Source: Nitrospinaceae bacterium
GTDB lineage: Bacteria; Nitrospinota; Nitrospinia; Nitrospinales; VA-1
Length of the DNA: 40,852 nt
Direction: 5' to 3'
Assembly: GCA_029937655.1 (NCBI GenBank)
Contig: JAPYPK010000002.1
Location: forward strand, 1-40,852
Part shown: piece by piece, positions 24,592 to 33,570 of the stretch
How positions within the stretch are numbered: position 1 is the first letter of the stretch
Layout: every line of letters starts with the position of its first letter
The notes under the pieces: generated by a model
The model's input: the letters and a program-made list of their open reading frames with translations, nothing else
Told to the model about the DNA's origin: nothing
Database searches by the model: none
Position numbers and translations under genes: made by a program

Positions 24592-25155
24592 ATGCCATAT
24601 GAGGAAGAATTAAAAAATGCCCGTAGACGCGCGATTCGGTACCTTGCATACAGAGATCGAAGCCGAAACGAAATAATCCGCTACTTAAAAAAGAAAAAGT
24701 TCTCTGAAAATGCAGTGGATGAAACCCTCATCTTCCTAAAAAACAATGAATATATTAATGATGAGCGTTTTGCGATGCAATTTGGAAGGTTCCGCATCGT
24801 AAATAAAAAAATAGGGAGACTACGATTAGGACTAGAACTTGAGGACAAAGGCCTTGAAAGACAAATTATTGAGGAAACACTTAATTTGCTTTATGAAGAA
24901 TACGATGAAAAAAAAATCGCGTTGTCTTGCGCGAAAAAGAAACTCACAACCTTCTCGTCAAGAGATAGTGAAAGAGATCGCTGCCGAATAGCAAAATTTC
25001 TCGAACGAAAGGGGTTCCCTTCTGGCATTATCTATAAGGTGGTAACTCAGTTAGTCCCGTATACTCAAAATCATGATTTAGATCCTCTTCCTAGTTTCCC
25101 TAACAAAAGTCCAGAAGAACTGGGTTCTCACACAACAAAGATCATTCAGGGATGA
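24592..25155 (+). CDS. recX: Regulatory protein RecX
   Basis: RecX binds and modulates RecA filaments. The 187-aa product has the family's three-helix repeats. The first is the AIRYLAYRDRSRNEIIRYLKK block, followed by FLKNNEYINDERFAMQFGRF and GRLRLGLELEDKG. The second half repeats the pattern less clearly. It follows recA directly and overlaps the pilD start by 4 bp (ATGA), so the three genes are probably one transcript. Confidence 0.9.
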   Translation: MPYEEELKNARRRAIRYLAYRDRSRNEIIRYLKKKKFSENAVDETLIFLKNNEYINDERFAMQFGRFRIVNKKIGRLRLGLELEDKGLERQIIEETLNLLYEEYDEKKIALSCAKKKLTTFSSRDSERDRCRIAKFLERKGFPSGIIYKVVTQLVPYTQNHDLDPLPSFPNKSPEELGSHTTKIIQG

Positions 25156-25946
25156 ATATTTTAACAACCACCCCCTTCCCCCTACAAATCACAGCTGTTT
25201 TATTACTCGGTCTAACACTTGGAAGTTTTATTAATGTATGTATCCACCGACTTCCAAAAAACGAATCGATCATAACACCGCGTTCCTATTGCCAGTCGTG
25301 CAAAACAAGGGTTTCTATATGGGACAACATACCAGTTCTCAGTTATTTATTACTTAAAGGAAAATGTCGACAGTGCACCGCTTCAATTTCTCTTCTTTAC
25401 CCAATAGTTGAAGTATCAACTGCTCTGTTGCTACTTACTGGGTTTATTCAGTTTGGCATGTCGATGAAGTTTGCTATATTTTGCGCGATTGGTCCGACCC
25501 TTTTAACAGTCGCTATCATCGATATTAAGCATAAGATAATCCCTGACACTATAACTTTGCCGGGAATTATATTCGGGCTTTTGGCAGGAAGTTATTTGAT
25601 TGGACTAAAAGAATCGTTACTCGGCTTGATTTCGGGGGGGGGCATATTTTTATTCAGTTCAGAAGTGTATTATCGAGTTCGCGGTCGCGTTGGGATGGGA
25701 GGTGGTGATATTAAATTTATCGCTGCAGTTGGAGCTTTGCTAGGTCTAAAACAGGTATTTCTAGTAATTTTTCTTAGTGCTTTTATGGGATCAGTAGTTG
25801 GGTTGATTGGCCTGGTTGGAAAAAAAATTAACACCACGAGCCAGGTTCCTTTTGGGCCATTCCTTGCTGTAGGAACACTGATAGTTTATTTTTCTGGAGA
25901 GAATATCATTAACCTGTATATTACCACTATAATGGGTAACCATTGA
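25152..25946 (+). CDS. pilD: Prepilin peptidase / type 4 prepilin methyltransferase
   Basis: Inner-membrane aspartyl protease that cleaves and N-methylates type IV pilins and type II secretion pseudopilins. The 264-aa protein starts with a membrane helix and the methylase-type N-terminal domain, including two zinc cysteine pairs, C47-x2-C50 and C72-x2-C75. About seven further helices follow, with catalytic aspartates D124 (AIIDIKHKIIPD) and D186 (GMGGGDIKF). A nine-base G tract (25634-25642) lies inside the gene at residues 161-164. Pairing with recA/recX is unusual; no pilin genes are in the window. Confidence 0.93.
   Translation: MNILTTTPFPLQITAVLLLGLTLGSFINVCIHRLPKNESIITPRSYCQSCKTRVSIWDNIPVLSYLLLKGKCRQCTASISLLYPIVEVSTALLLLTGFIQFGMSMKFAIFCAIGPTLLTVAIIDIKHKIIPDTITLPGIIFGLLAGSYLIGLKESLLGLISGGGIFLFSSEVYYRVRGRVGMGGGDIKFIAAVGALLGLKQVFLVIFLSAFMGSVVGLIGLVGKKINTTSQVPFGPFLAVGTLIVYFSGENIINLYITTIMGNH
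25634..25642 (+). repeat. G9 mononucleotide tract inside pilD
   Basis: Nine consecutive G bases encode part of SGGG in the prepilin peptidase. A one-base slip would frameshift the protein before the second catalytic aspartate (D186). Confidence 0.9.
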
Positions 25947-26027
25947 GTTCTATCTGTAAAAATGATGCAATAGCCTGAGGGTTTTCACCAACCTCGTTTC
26001 GTTAACGTTAAATGGAAATTTTCATTT

Positions 26028-26582
26028 ATGGAAGAAAACAAAGATCCCCACTCACAATCTGAGAAAAAAGAACTTAATGTCGACCAATCCCCTGACGAAA
26101 AATATTACTCTTTGGATAAATCAATCGGCTCTCTATCTGCGGAAATGAAAGAGGTGAAGAAGAATCTTCAAAAATGTAAAAGAGAAAACACAACACTTAA
26201 AGTTTTATTCTATACAGGGCTGCTTGTTCTACTCGTGGGTTTTCTTTATTCAAACTCCGTTCTCCAACGCGCGCACATGAGAAGCTTGGAAAAAAATATC
26301 ATCTCACTAGAGGAACGTTTGTCTCAAGAGATTAACCAAATTAAAGTGAGCCTAGAACTAAATATCCAGGAGGAAAAGAAAGAAGTAAAACTTATTGATG
26401 GTGCCAATATTTTTACAGTTCTGAAACGAATGGACTACGCCATTTCACAATTACGCCCGAAAAAAGAACAAACCACAGCGCTCCTCAACCAAGTTCGACT
26501 AAATACCGACGAATTCACTCGACTATTAAAAAAAAATAAAGGGCCTAAAGTCCAAGTAAAGCATTTAAAAAATGAGGGTTAG
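26028..26582 (+). CDS. Hypothetical single-TM coiled-coil protein, 184 aa
   Basis: Unrecognised. A charged, disordered N-terminus leads into a short coiled coil (SLSAEMKEVKKNLQKCKREN) and one membrane helix (LFYTGLLVLLVGFLYS, about residues 60-78). A longer coiled coil follows (SLEKNIISLEERLSQEINQI and onward). The C-terminus is basic. The layout resembles small bitopic envelope organisers. It lies 81 bp after pilD on the same strand and 114 bp before the TPR gene; a functional link to either is unproven. Confidence 0.7.
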   Translation: MEENKDPHSQSEKKELNVDQSPDEKYYSLDKSIGSLSAEMKEVKKNLQKCKRENTTLKVLFYTGLLVLLVGFLYSNSVLQRAHMRSLEKNIISLEERLSQEINQIKVSLELNIQEEKKEVKLIDGANIFTVLKRMDYAISQLRPKKEQTTALLNQVRLNTDEFTRLLKKNKGPKVQVKHLKNEG

Positions 26583-26659
26583 GAGTGTCTAAAGAAACCT
26601 TTCAAACCATATGAATTTGGCCGTAGGCTCATTAAGTTTTTGATCGATTGTACCGATAT

Positions 26660-26687
26660 ATAAGGAGTTAATTAGTAATCTCCTTAT
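26660..26687. repeat. 8-bp inverted repeat just upstream of the TPR gene
   Basis: ATAAGGAG (26660-26667) pairs exactly with CTCCTTAT (26680-26687) around a 12-base AT-rich loop, then TTTCGGGCC and the ATG at 26697. As a plus-strand RNA it forms a hairpin burying an AGGAG. It could attenuate transcripts from the upstream genes or shape the leader of the TPR mRNA. Confidence 0.5.
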
Positions 26688-26696
26688 TTTCGGGCC

Positions 26697-28514
26697 ATGG
26701 CTTCCACTCAAATATTTAAATTTTTCTATATAGTCTTATTTGCCATTTTTGCCATTTTCCCCTCCATCACCTACGCTGAAGATCCTAGCCTAAAAGTATC
26801 CCGATCCAACATTCAGCAATTAAAAAAAATTATCCAATCACGTCCTCATGATCCAAACCTACACTTTAATCTTGCTAACAACTATTGGAAGCTTGGACAA
26901 TATGAGAAATCAATCGAACACTACAATGAAACACTAAAAATCCAACCATTCGATGCTGAGGCACATACCGGAATCGGATTTGCCTACGGGAAAATAGGTC
27001 TAACTAAAGAAGCAATCCACCATTACCATGAAGCGTTAAAAATAAATCCCGATGACCCTAAAGCCCACTACCGGCTTGGATATGAATTCATAAATACAGG
27101 CGAACTAAAAAAAGCGAGGACCTACTTCGAGGGCGCCACCAACCTTGATCCTTATTTCGCATTAGCTTTTAAGGAACTCGCATATGTAACTGTAAAGCTG
27201 AAAGACACCGAAAATGCGATCAAATACTATAAGCAATCCCTTAAGCTCGATCGTAATGACGAAAACACTCATCGGGAATTACTGGAACTATATGAACAAA
27301 CCGGGAAAATTGGACAAGCGATCGGTCAATATGAAGAAATTATCCGAATTGACTCTAAAAACTTTTCCGCACGTCATGCACTTGCAAGTCTATACACAAA
27401 GGAAGGACGAGAGAAAGATGCTGTCCGCCACTACCGTATTGCTATCAAGTTTAATCCCAATGACCTGAAAGCCCATAAAGCCTTAGCTGATCTTCATACC
27501 CAGTCTGGAAAGTTGGCAAGTGCAACAAAGCATTTTAAAGAAGTAATCCGTATTAATCCAAAAGATCCTGAGACATATTCTAAGCTAGCTAGGGTCTACG
27601 ACCTGCAGGGAAACAGGTCAAAGGCAATCCATATTTACGAAAGTATTGTAAAATCTCATCCAGAAGATTTAAAAACCCACCAACGACTTGCCGTAGCCTA
27701 CGAAAAAAATCACCGCAGAATGGATGCGCTCCGTCTTTATGAAAAAATTAGTGTACTAGACCCATCAAACTCTTCTTTACATCGAAAGCTAGGGCGGTTA
27801 TACGAAAAATCAGGAAAAACAAACCAAGCTCTGAATCATTATAAAATTCTTGCACGTTTAAATCCTGAAGACACCAAAACTCATCGCAAACTTGGTGCCT
27901 TATATGCCACAAAAGATGAAACTCAAAAATCATTGCGACATTATAATGTCGTCACCAGACTGGATCCAAACGATGTAAGCGCACATCGTATTTTGGCTAA
28001 CTACTATGGGAAAAAAGGGGAGTCCTTAAAAGCAGCGCCACATTATCGTGAACTGGTCCGACTCGACCCTAACTTTGCCTTAGCTTATAATGAACTCCGG
28101 CAGGAAACTGGAAAGTTTTCTATAATTGAAAACCCTATCGGACGTTATAACAATGCTTTAAAAATTCTACCTAACGATCCAGACCTCCACTTTAAAATAG
28201 CTTTATATTTTTTTATTGTCGACGACCTTAATAAAACCCTCAAACATTTCAACAAAAGTATCCGACTGCAACCTAAGGAGGGAAAAACTCACTACTTTAC
28301 AGGACTCATCCATCACTTAATGGGAAATGGTGTTGGTGCTGTGAATCACATGAAACGAGCTGAGGAATCATTCGTAAAGAAAAAACAAGTTAAAAGTATA
28401 GCTGATGTCAGAAAACACCTTCGGGTGTACCAAAATCAGTACGGCATCTCCGGAATTAAAGGTGACGGTTCTTCTATCGCGAGGGCTACTCATCAACAGA
28501 AAAAATACAATTAA
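26697..28514 (+). CDS. Exported TPR-repeat protein, 605 aa
   Basis: A signal peptide (FKFFYIVLFAIFAIFPSITYA) is followed by about 14 tandem tetratricopeptide repeats spanning almost the whole protein. Typical units read NLHFNLANNYWKLGQYEKSI and AHYRLGYEFINTGELKKAR, with the 34-residue W/L-G-Y-A-P pattern. Many carry the DPNDxxAH or NPKDPET linker. The result would be a periplasmic superhelix for protein-protein contacts. No enzymatic domain is present. The C-terminus (GDGSSIARATHQQKKYN) is short and polar. Its last 29 bases overlap the end of the convergent aldo/keto reductase. Confidence 0.88.
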   Translation: MASTQIFKFFYIVLFAIFAIFPSITYAEDPSLKVSRSNIQQLKKIIQSRPHDPNLHFNLANNYWKLGQYEKSIEHYNETLKIQPFDAEAHTGIGFAYGKIGLTKEAIHHYHEALKINPDDPKAHYRLGYEFINTGELKKARTYFEGATNLDPYFALAFKELAYVTVKLKDTENAIKYYKQSLKLDRNDENTHRELLELYEQTGKIGQAIGQYEEIIRIDSKNFSARHALASLYTKEGREKDAVRHYRIAIKFNPNDLKAHKALADLHTQSGKLASATKHFKEVIRINPKDPETYSKLARVYDLQGNRSKAIHIYESIVKSHPEDLKTHQRLAVAYEKNHRRMDALRLYEKISVLDPSNSSLHRKLGRLYEKSGKTNQALNHYKILARLNPEDTKTHRKLGALYATKDETQKSLRHYNVVTRLDPNDVSAHRILANYYGKKGESLKAAPHYRELVRLDPNFALAYNELRQETGKFSIIENPIGRYNNALKILPNDPDLHFKIALYFFIVDDLNKTLKHFNKSIRLQPKEGKTHYFTGLIHHLMGNGVGAVNHMKRAEESFVKKKQVKSIADVRKHLRVYQNQYGISGIKGDGSSIARATHQQKKYN

Positions 28515-29433
28515 TTTCTTCTCGCTGTTCAGTATCTAGTGTCCAGCCAAGTGCTTCAATATTTTCCTCCACCTGTTGCTCGTTTTTGACACCCAAAAGC
28601 GCTGTAGTCAAGTGAGACTGCGAAACAACCCAATTAATTGCCATCTGGCCACACGTTTTACCTATTGATTTCCCCATAGCCTTAAGTCTCGCTACCTTTT
28701 CCATATTCTTGTCGAACTGAGCCCCTGAAAAACACCCTATAATCCCTTTACCCCTCCAGTCACTAAACTTCGCATTTTTATTGTACTTACCTGTAAGCAA
28801 CCCCGAAGCAAGGGGACTGTAAGCAATAATCCCGATTTTATTTTCTTTGCAGTAGGGAACCATCTCCCTTTCTATGGATCGGTTGAGCAGGCTATAATCG
28901 GGCTGTAAGGATTCAACCTTCCCTGATTTCATTATTGTTTCCATCTGTTCGACTGAATAATTACTCACTCCAATGACCTTCACCTTTCCCTGCTCTTGGA
29001 TTTCAAGCAAGGTCTCCATTGTTTCCTCTTGTGATGTTTCAATATCAGGCCAGTGAACTTGATAAAGGTCAATATAATCTGTATCTAATCGTTTCAAGCT
29101 CTGGTCGATTTCTTCTAAAATAGATCGCCGAGTTGCATTTTTAGTAATAGAACCCAATGATTTTTTTTCCCAGCGCAAACCACACTTTGTCGCATAGACT
29201 ACTTTATCGCGAAAAGGCTTCAGAGTTTTTCCAAGAAGTTCTTCAGAATGACCAAACCCATAGACTGGGGCTGTGTCAAAAAAATTGACCCCTAAATCAT
29301 AGGCTTTCATGATAGCGCGGGCGGAAACAACATCTCCCTCGTTAGACCAGAATGGAGCCCCCCCAATTCCCCAGGCACCAAATCCAATAACAGATACATT
29401 AAGGTTACTATCACCCAACATTCTATATTCCAT
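28486..29433 (-). CDS. Aldo/keto reductase
   Basis: NADPH-dependent oxidoreductase with a TIM-barrel fold, 315 aa from the ATG at 29433. The catalytic tetrad is complete: D53 (NFFDTAPVYG), Y58, K83 (YATKCGL) and H127 (YQVHWPD). GVSNYSVEQM and the NADP-site stretch IIAYSPLASGLLTGKY are also present. An AGGAG lies about 9-10 bases upstream; a TTG at 29439 is too close to that site. The substrate cannot be told. It converges on the TPR gene with a 29-bp coding overlap and is not in an operon. Confidence 0.92.
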   Translation of the reverse strand: MEYRMLGDSNLNVSVIGFGAWGIGGAPFWSNEGDVVSARAIMKAYDLGVNFFDTAPVYGFGHSEELLGKTLKPFRDKVVYATKCGLRWEKKSLGSITKNATRRSILEEIDQSLKRLDTDYIDLYQVHWPDIETSQEETMETLLEIQEQGKVKVIGVSNYSVEQMETIMKSGKVESLQPDYSLLNRSIEREMVPYCKENKIGIIAYSPLASGLLTGKYNKNAKFSDWRGKGIIGCFSGAQFDKNMEKVARLKAMGKSIGKTCGQMAINWVVSQSHLTTALLGVKNEQQVEENIEALGWTLDTEQREEINCIFSVDE

Positions 29434-29551
29434 AATCAACCACTCCTGAAAAAAATTAGACCGTTCTTATCCAAGCATATTGCAAGTGACAGTCAGTTTA
29501 ATTCCCGTCACTTCAGGTTTCATCTACAATAATTTCTATCTGCATGCTAAA

Positions 29552-29580
29552 TTGACAGCTTCATCTATAAAAAATATCAT
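29552..29580 (+). promoter_or_regulatory. Promoter of the ABC exporter gene
   Basis: TTGACA (29552-29557), a 17-base spacer and TATCAT (29575-29580). The match is six of six and five of six with optimal spacing. Transcription would start near 29587, giving a leader of about 48 nt. Confidence 0.75.
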
Positions 29581-29634
29581 GAAGAACACAAGTTTTATAG
29601 TTCAAAACCATACTTCTCTAATTCCCGGTTTATT

Positions 29635-31359
29635 ATGAAATCACTCCTACGTGTTCTTAGTTACCTCAAACCTTATAAAAAAGCAGTCTCGTTTACTCTC
29701 GGTTTTGCTATTTTGACAACCCTACTAGACCTTATTCCCCCTTGGATCATAAAAGTCATTATTGATGAACTAGTTGAGGGAAAGGAGACTTCCTTGATCT
29801 ACTGGATAGTGGCAGGGCTTATCGGAGTTTATTTTTTACGAAATTTTTTAAACTACCAGCGGATAATGTTCAATAATCGGGTCGAGCAAGATGTAGTTTT
29901 TGATATGCGCTCGAATGTTTATAAGGCCCTAAACCAATTATCTATAAATTTTTTTGAAAACAGATCAACCGGTGAACTTATGTCGCGGATTAATGACGAT
30001 GTCAATTATGTTGAACGAATTTTTATAGATGGTGTCGAGCAGGTCGTTACAGCTGTTTTGACGCTAACCGGAATAACCGTAATACTGTTTTACTTGCACT
30101 GGAAGCTAGCATTGGTAGCTTTGCTCCCAATACCACTTCTCATATGGGGTGCTTGTATATACACAAAAAAAGCGCACAACCTCTATCACACGGTGCGAGA
30201 GAGCGCCGCTAAAATGAACTCTCGACTGCAGGATTCCATTTCTGGTATTCGAGAAATATTTGCCTTCAACCGACAATTACATGAAATATCACGCTTCGAA
30301 AAAAAAAGCAGAGAATACTGCAACAGCAATTTAAAGGTGATGTCACTCTGGGCTATTTATTCTCCAGCAATGATGTTTCTTGGTTCACTTGGGACAGCCC
30401 TCATTTTGCTATATGGAACAGGTCTAATTCACGCCGAAGAGATAACCATAGGTTCTTTAGTCGCTTTTATCGGCTACCTAGCCTTGTTTTATACTCCCAT
30501 TAACCAGTTGCACTCAGTAAACCACATGCTACAACACGCGTTGGCTTCTGGAGAACGTGTATTTGAAATAATTGATCGTCAACCCGATGTTAAAGAGGTC
30601 CCTAATGCCATATTGCCCAGCACCAATATGCAGGGTGAAATAGAGTTCCAAGAAGTAACTTTTGGCTACACAAAAGATAAGCCCGTCATAAAAAACCTTT
30701 CACTAAAAATTCCATCAGGGAATAAAATAGCTCTCGTAGGCCACACAGGAAGTGGAAAATCCACCTTGATAAAACTTCTACTTCGATTTTATGATATAGA
30801 CTCAGGAAAAATCACAATAGATGGGCATAATGTCAAAAACCTCAAGATATCCTATCTACGCGAACAAATAGGTATGGTTTCCCAAGATCCATATTTATTC
30901 AATGGTACTGTAGCTGAAAATATTTTATACGGTAATGTGGAAGCCAACCAAGAACAAATGAGAAAAGCAGCTATAGCAGCACACGCCGATGATTTTGTTA
31001 AAGGACTTCCAATGGAATACGACACCCGGATAGGAGAACGCGGGGTAAAACTTTCCGGTGGAGAAAAACATCGTATCGCCATTGCCCGCACACTTTTAAA
31101 GGATCCACCAATCTTGATTTTAGATGAAGCTACCGCCTCAGTCGACACAGAAACAGAATTAAAAATAAAGGAGGCTCTCACTTCTTTGATGGCGAGACGA
31201 ACGACAATATTAGTAGCGCACCGACTATCAACACTAGAAGGAGCCGATAAGATTATAGTAATAAAATCTGGAAAACTAGTAGAGGCTGGAACACATGGCC
31301 AAATGATAAACGATGAAACAGAATATGCTCAACTATTTCGCAGTCAAATGCACCTATGA
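29635..31359 (+). CDS. ABC transporter, fused permease-ATPase (exporter, MsbA/BmrA-like)
   Basis: A half-size type IV ABC exporter of 574 aa that would work as a homodimer in the inner membrane. The first ~320 residues hold six transmembrane helices with the EYE/EAxxx-like coupling region (SRLQDSISGIREIFAFNRQ). The ATPase has Walker A GHTGSGKST (369-377), the Q-loop in VSQDPYLFNGT, signature LSGGEKHR, Walker B ILILDEATASVD and the switch histidine in VAHRLST. The substrate could be lipid A precursors, peptides or drugs. It stands alone under its own promoter and converges on accA with only 17 bp between. Confidence 0.92.
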   Translation: MKSLLRVLSYLKPYKKAVSFTLGFAILTTLLDLIPPWIIKVIIDELVEGKETSLIYWIVAGLIGVYFLRNFLNYQRIMFNNRVEQDVVFDMRSNVYKALNQLSINFFENRSTGELMSRINDDVNYVERIFIDGVEQVVTAVLTLTGITVILFYLHWKLALVALLPIPLLIWGACIYTKKAHNLYHTVRESAAKMNSRLQDSISGIREIFAFNRQLHEISRFEKKSREYCNSNLKVMSLWAIYSPAMMFLGSLGTALILLYGTGLIHAEEITIGSLVAFIGYLALFYTPINQLHSVNHMLQHALASGERVFEIIDRQPDVKEVPNAILPSTNMQGEIEFQEVTFGYTKDKPVIKNLSLKIPSGNKIALVGHTGSGKSTLIKLLLRFYDIDSGKITIDGHNVKNLKISYLREQIGMVSQDPYLFNGTVAENILYGNVEANQEQMRKAAIAAHADDFVKGLPMEYDTRIGERGVKLSGGEKHRIAIARTLLKDPPILILDEATASVDTETELKIKEALTSLMARRTTILVAHRLSTLEGADKIIVIKSGKLVEAGTHGQMINDETEYAQLFRSQMHL

Positions 31360-31376
31360 TTAAAAATCAATTGCAT

Positions 31377-32348
31377 TCAACTCGTAGTTTTAAATCCAAT
31401 TTCGCCATGTTTACGAAATTTTTCGTGGCGGTTTTTAATTAGGATTTCAGGCATTAGCTGAGAAACAGCCTGCAAATTTTTTCGCAGCGCTTTTTTTAGC
31501 AAAATGGCAGCACGTTTATGGTGGCGGTGTGCGCCACCTAAAGGTTCTCGAACAATCTCATCAATCACACCAAGCTCCATCAAACTAGGCGCCGTTACGC
31601 TTAAGGCATCAGCAGCCTGAGCTACCTTATTTTTATCTCCCCACAAAATGGAAGCACAACCTTCGGGTGATATTACCGAGTAAACAGAATGTTCAAGCAT
31701 CAATATTCGATCGCCCATACCTATTGCAAGGGCACCTCCTGAACCACCTTCACCAATTATTACAACGATGATTGGAACATCAAGTTCTATCATTTCTATC
31801 AAATTTCTTGCTATAGCCTCCGACTGCCCCTTTTCCTCCGCATCTATACCAGGGTAGGCGCCTGGTGTGTCAATCAAGTTGATAATCGGAAGTCTGAATT
31901 TTTGTGCCAATTTCATTAAACGCAAAGCTTTACGGTATCCCGCAGGCTGAGACATTCCGAAGTTTCGTTTGATCTTCTCCCGCGTATCCCTTCCTTTCTG
32001 ATGACCAATAATCAAAACTGAGCTGTTATCGAATTTAGCTAATCCACCAACAACCGAGGGACCATAGCCACCGCGTCTATCTCCATGAAGTTCAATAAAA
32101 TCCGTAAAAATATATTTGATATAGTCGAGAGTATAAGGTCTATCCGGATGACGAGCTACTTGAGTTTTTTGCCAGCCTTTAAGGTTTGAATAAACATCGT
32201 GCTTCATATGACGAACTTTTTTATGGAGCCTAGTTATTTCATGCGTGATGTCTCCGACACTGTCATACATATGGGAAAGCGAAACCATCTCCTGAACCTG
32301 ACTTTCCAGTTTAAATATTTCTTGTTCGAATTCCAGTATTTGAATCAT
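31377..32348 (-). CDS. accA: Acetyl-CoA carboxylase carboxyltransferase subunit alpha
   Basis: With AccD, transfers CO2 from carboxybiotin to acetyl-CoA, the first step of fatty acid synthesis. The 323-aa protein has the family's N-terminal helices (ILEFEQEIFKLESQVQEM) and the Clp/crotonase core. Core motifs are SVLIIGHQKGRDTREKIKRN and FGMSQPAGYRKALRLMKLAQ, then NLIDTPGAYPGIDAEEKGQS and GEGGSGGALAIGMGD. Upstream on the same strand is the LRR gene, 100 bp away. accD is not in the window. Confidence 0.97.
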   Translation of the reverse strand: MIQILEFEQEIFKLESQVQEMVSLSHMYDSVGDITHEITRLHKKVRHMKHDVYSNLKGWQKTQVARHPDRPYTLDYIKYIFTDFIELHGDRRGGYGPSVVGGLAKFDNSSVLIIGHQKGRDTREKIKRNFGMSQPAGYRKALRLMKLAQKFRLPIINLIDTPGAYPGIDAEEKGQSEAIARNLIEMIELDVPIIVVIIGEGGSGGALAIGMGDRILMLEHSVYSVISPEGCASILWGDKNKVAQAADALSVTAPSLMELGVIDEIVREPLGGAHRHHKRAAILLKKALRKNLQAVSQLMPEILIKNRHEKFRKHGEIGFKTTS

Positions 32349-32448
32349 ATAAAACCTAAATAAAAAGAAACGTCATAGTAATACTTTTTATGAAAACCGC
32401 ATTACAAAAATCTATCATTAACCATTTAAAAAAAAGCAAACCAAAAAA

Positions 32449-33516
32449 TCAATAAAACCCAAATATCGGGTGCATTAGATTTATCAAAGTATCCGACTCT
32501 TTAAGAGCCTTTGCACCAATTTTCCCCACTCGATTTTGCCCTAATTTTAAAGATTTTAGGTTGGCTAGATAAGTTGACTTCGCGATAGCTCTAGCACCTA
32601 GATCGCCGATAAAGTTAAAGTTTAAATTGAGTTTTTTTAGTTGGCCAAAATTTTTCGAATCCGCCAACGCTTTGGCCCCAGAGTCAGTAATTCTATTACC
32701 TGAGAGATTAAGAGAAAGTAGCCCTTTAAGCTCCACGGTGTTTGCAATAGCGATGGCGGAGCGATCCGTAAGGTTACTATCACTAAGATCTAGGTCATCC
32801 AATTTTGAAATGTTAGCAAACCCGGTGAGCACCACAACCCCTAAATCCCCGTGTATCAAACCACCAATTTCATTTAAACGTTTGGAGGTTTCTAAACTAT
32901 TAATATCCTGCAAAACATTAAACTTCTCAAGCGCCTCGCTCCCTGCTCGGCTTAACTGGTTGTATTCAAGACCAATTTCTTTCAATTTTTTTAAACTAGA
33001 AGACGCTGTCAAACTCCGCGCTCCCTCATCCCCAATCTCGTTATAGTTTAAATTTATTTCTATCAAACTAGATAAAGTGTCCGATTCTGCAATCGCCTTA
33101 GCCCCTTTGTCTGTGATTTTATTTCGATACAGGTTCAAAATTCGTAGGTTTTTAAATATTTCTGACGAGGCTATCATTCTAGCACCTCGATCAGTAATAT
33201 GATTATTCTCCAAGTAAAGTGCTGTTAACCGAACTAGCTTTCTCGATCCGGCAAGGACACGAACACCTTCATCGCTAATACTTCCCTTATAAATAATTAG
33301 TGTTTCCACACTTTCCAGTAACGGGGACGTTGCTAAAAACTTTGCTCCATCATCACCTACCGATTTCTCGTTGAGCCTAAGCACACGATCGTTTCGCTTA
33401 AGCTTTAATGCAATATACTTTTCTATTTTTTCATCAGTCATGAACGCGCTTGAGTTAACAGCGAAACTGACAAAAAAAACCCCCCCCCACAAGGCTACCC
33501 ACTTAGCATAAAACAT
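32449..33516 (-). CDS. Exported leucine-rich-repeat protein (ribonuclease-inhibitor type)
   Basis: A 355-aa protein with a signal peptide (KWVALWGGVFFVSFAVNSSA) and about ten short LRRs of the RI-like kind. Typical units are LTALYLENNHITDRGARMIA, LRILNLYRNKITDKGAKAIA and LSLNLSGNRITDSGAKALA. One central block (about residues 180-215) is degenerate and breaks the array in two. Such repeats build a solenoid for protein binding and recall eukaryote-like LRR proteins of Planctomycetes and pathogens. A G9T8 tract lies in the signal-peptide coding region, so expression may be phase-variable. The ATG at 33516 is chosen; a TTG at 33525 is possible. It sits between lpxD and accA, 54 bp after lpxD. Confidence 0.85.
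   Translation of the reverse strand: MFYAKWVALWGGVFFVSFAVNSSAFMTDEKIEKYIALKLKRNDRVLRLNEKSVGDDGAKFLATSPLLESVETLIIYKGSISDEGVRVLAGSRKLVRLTALYLENNHITDRGARMIASSEIFKNLRILNLYRNKITDKGAKAIAESDTLSSLIEINLNYNEIGDEGARSLTASSSLKKLKEIGLEYNQLSRAGSEALEKFNVLQDINSLETSKRLNEIGGLIHGDLGVVVLTGFANISKLDDLDLSDSNLTDRSAIAIANTVELKGLLSLNLSGNRITDSGAKALADSKNFGQLKKLNLNFNFIGDLGARAIAKSTYLANLKSLKLGQNRVGKIGAKALKESDTLINLMHPIFGFY
33472..33488 (-). repeat. G9T8 homopolymer tract in the LRR signal-peptide coding sequence
   Basis: The plus strand shows A8 (33472-33479) then C9 (33480-33488). On the coding strand this is GGGGGGGGGTTTTTTTT, encoding part of LWGGVFFV. Slippage by one base would frameshift the protein about 10 residues after its start. 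Confidence 0.9.
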
Positions 33517-33570
33517 AAAAACCAACTCACTGATTATTAAGCAATGGAACTGACAACCTTTAAAACAACA

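Noticed and set aside
26660..26667. AAGGAG as ribosome binding site of the TPR gene
   Set aside because: It is about 30 bases from the ATG and is paired in a perfect hairpin.
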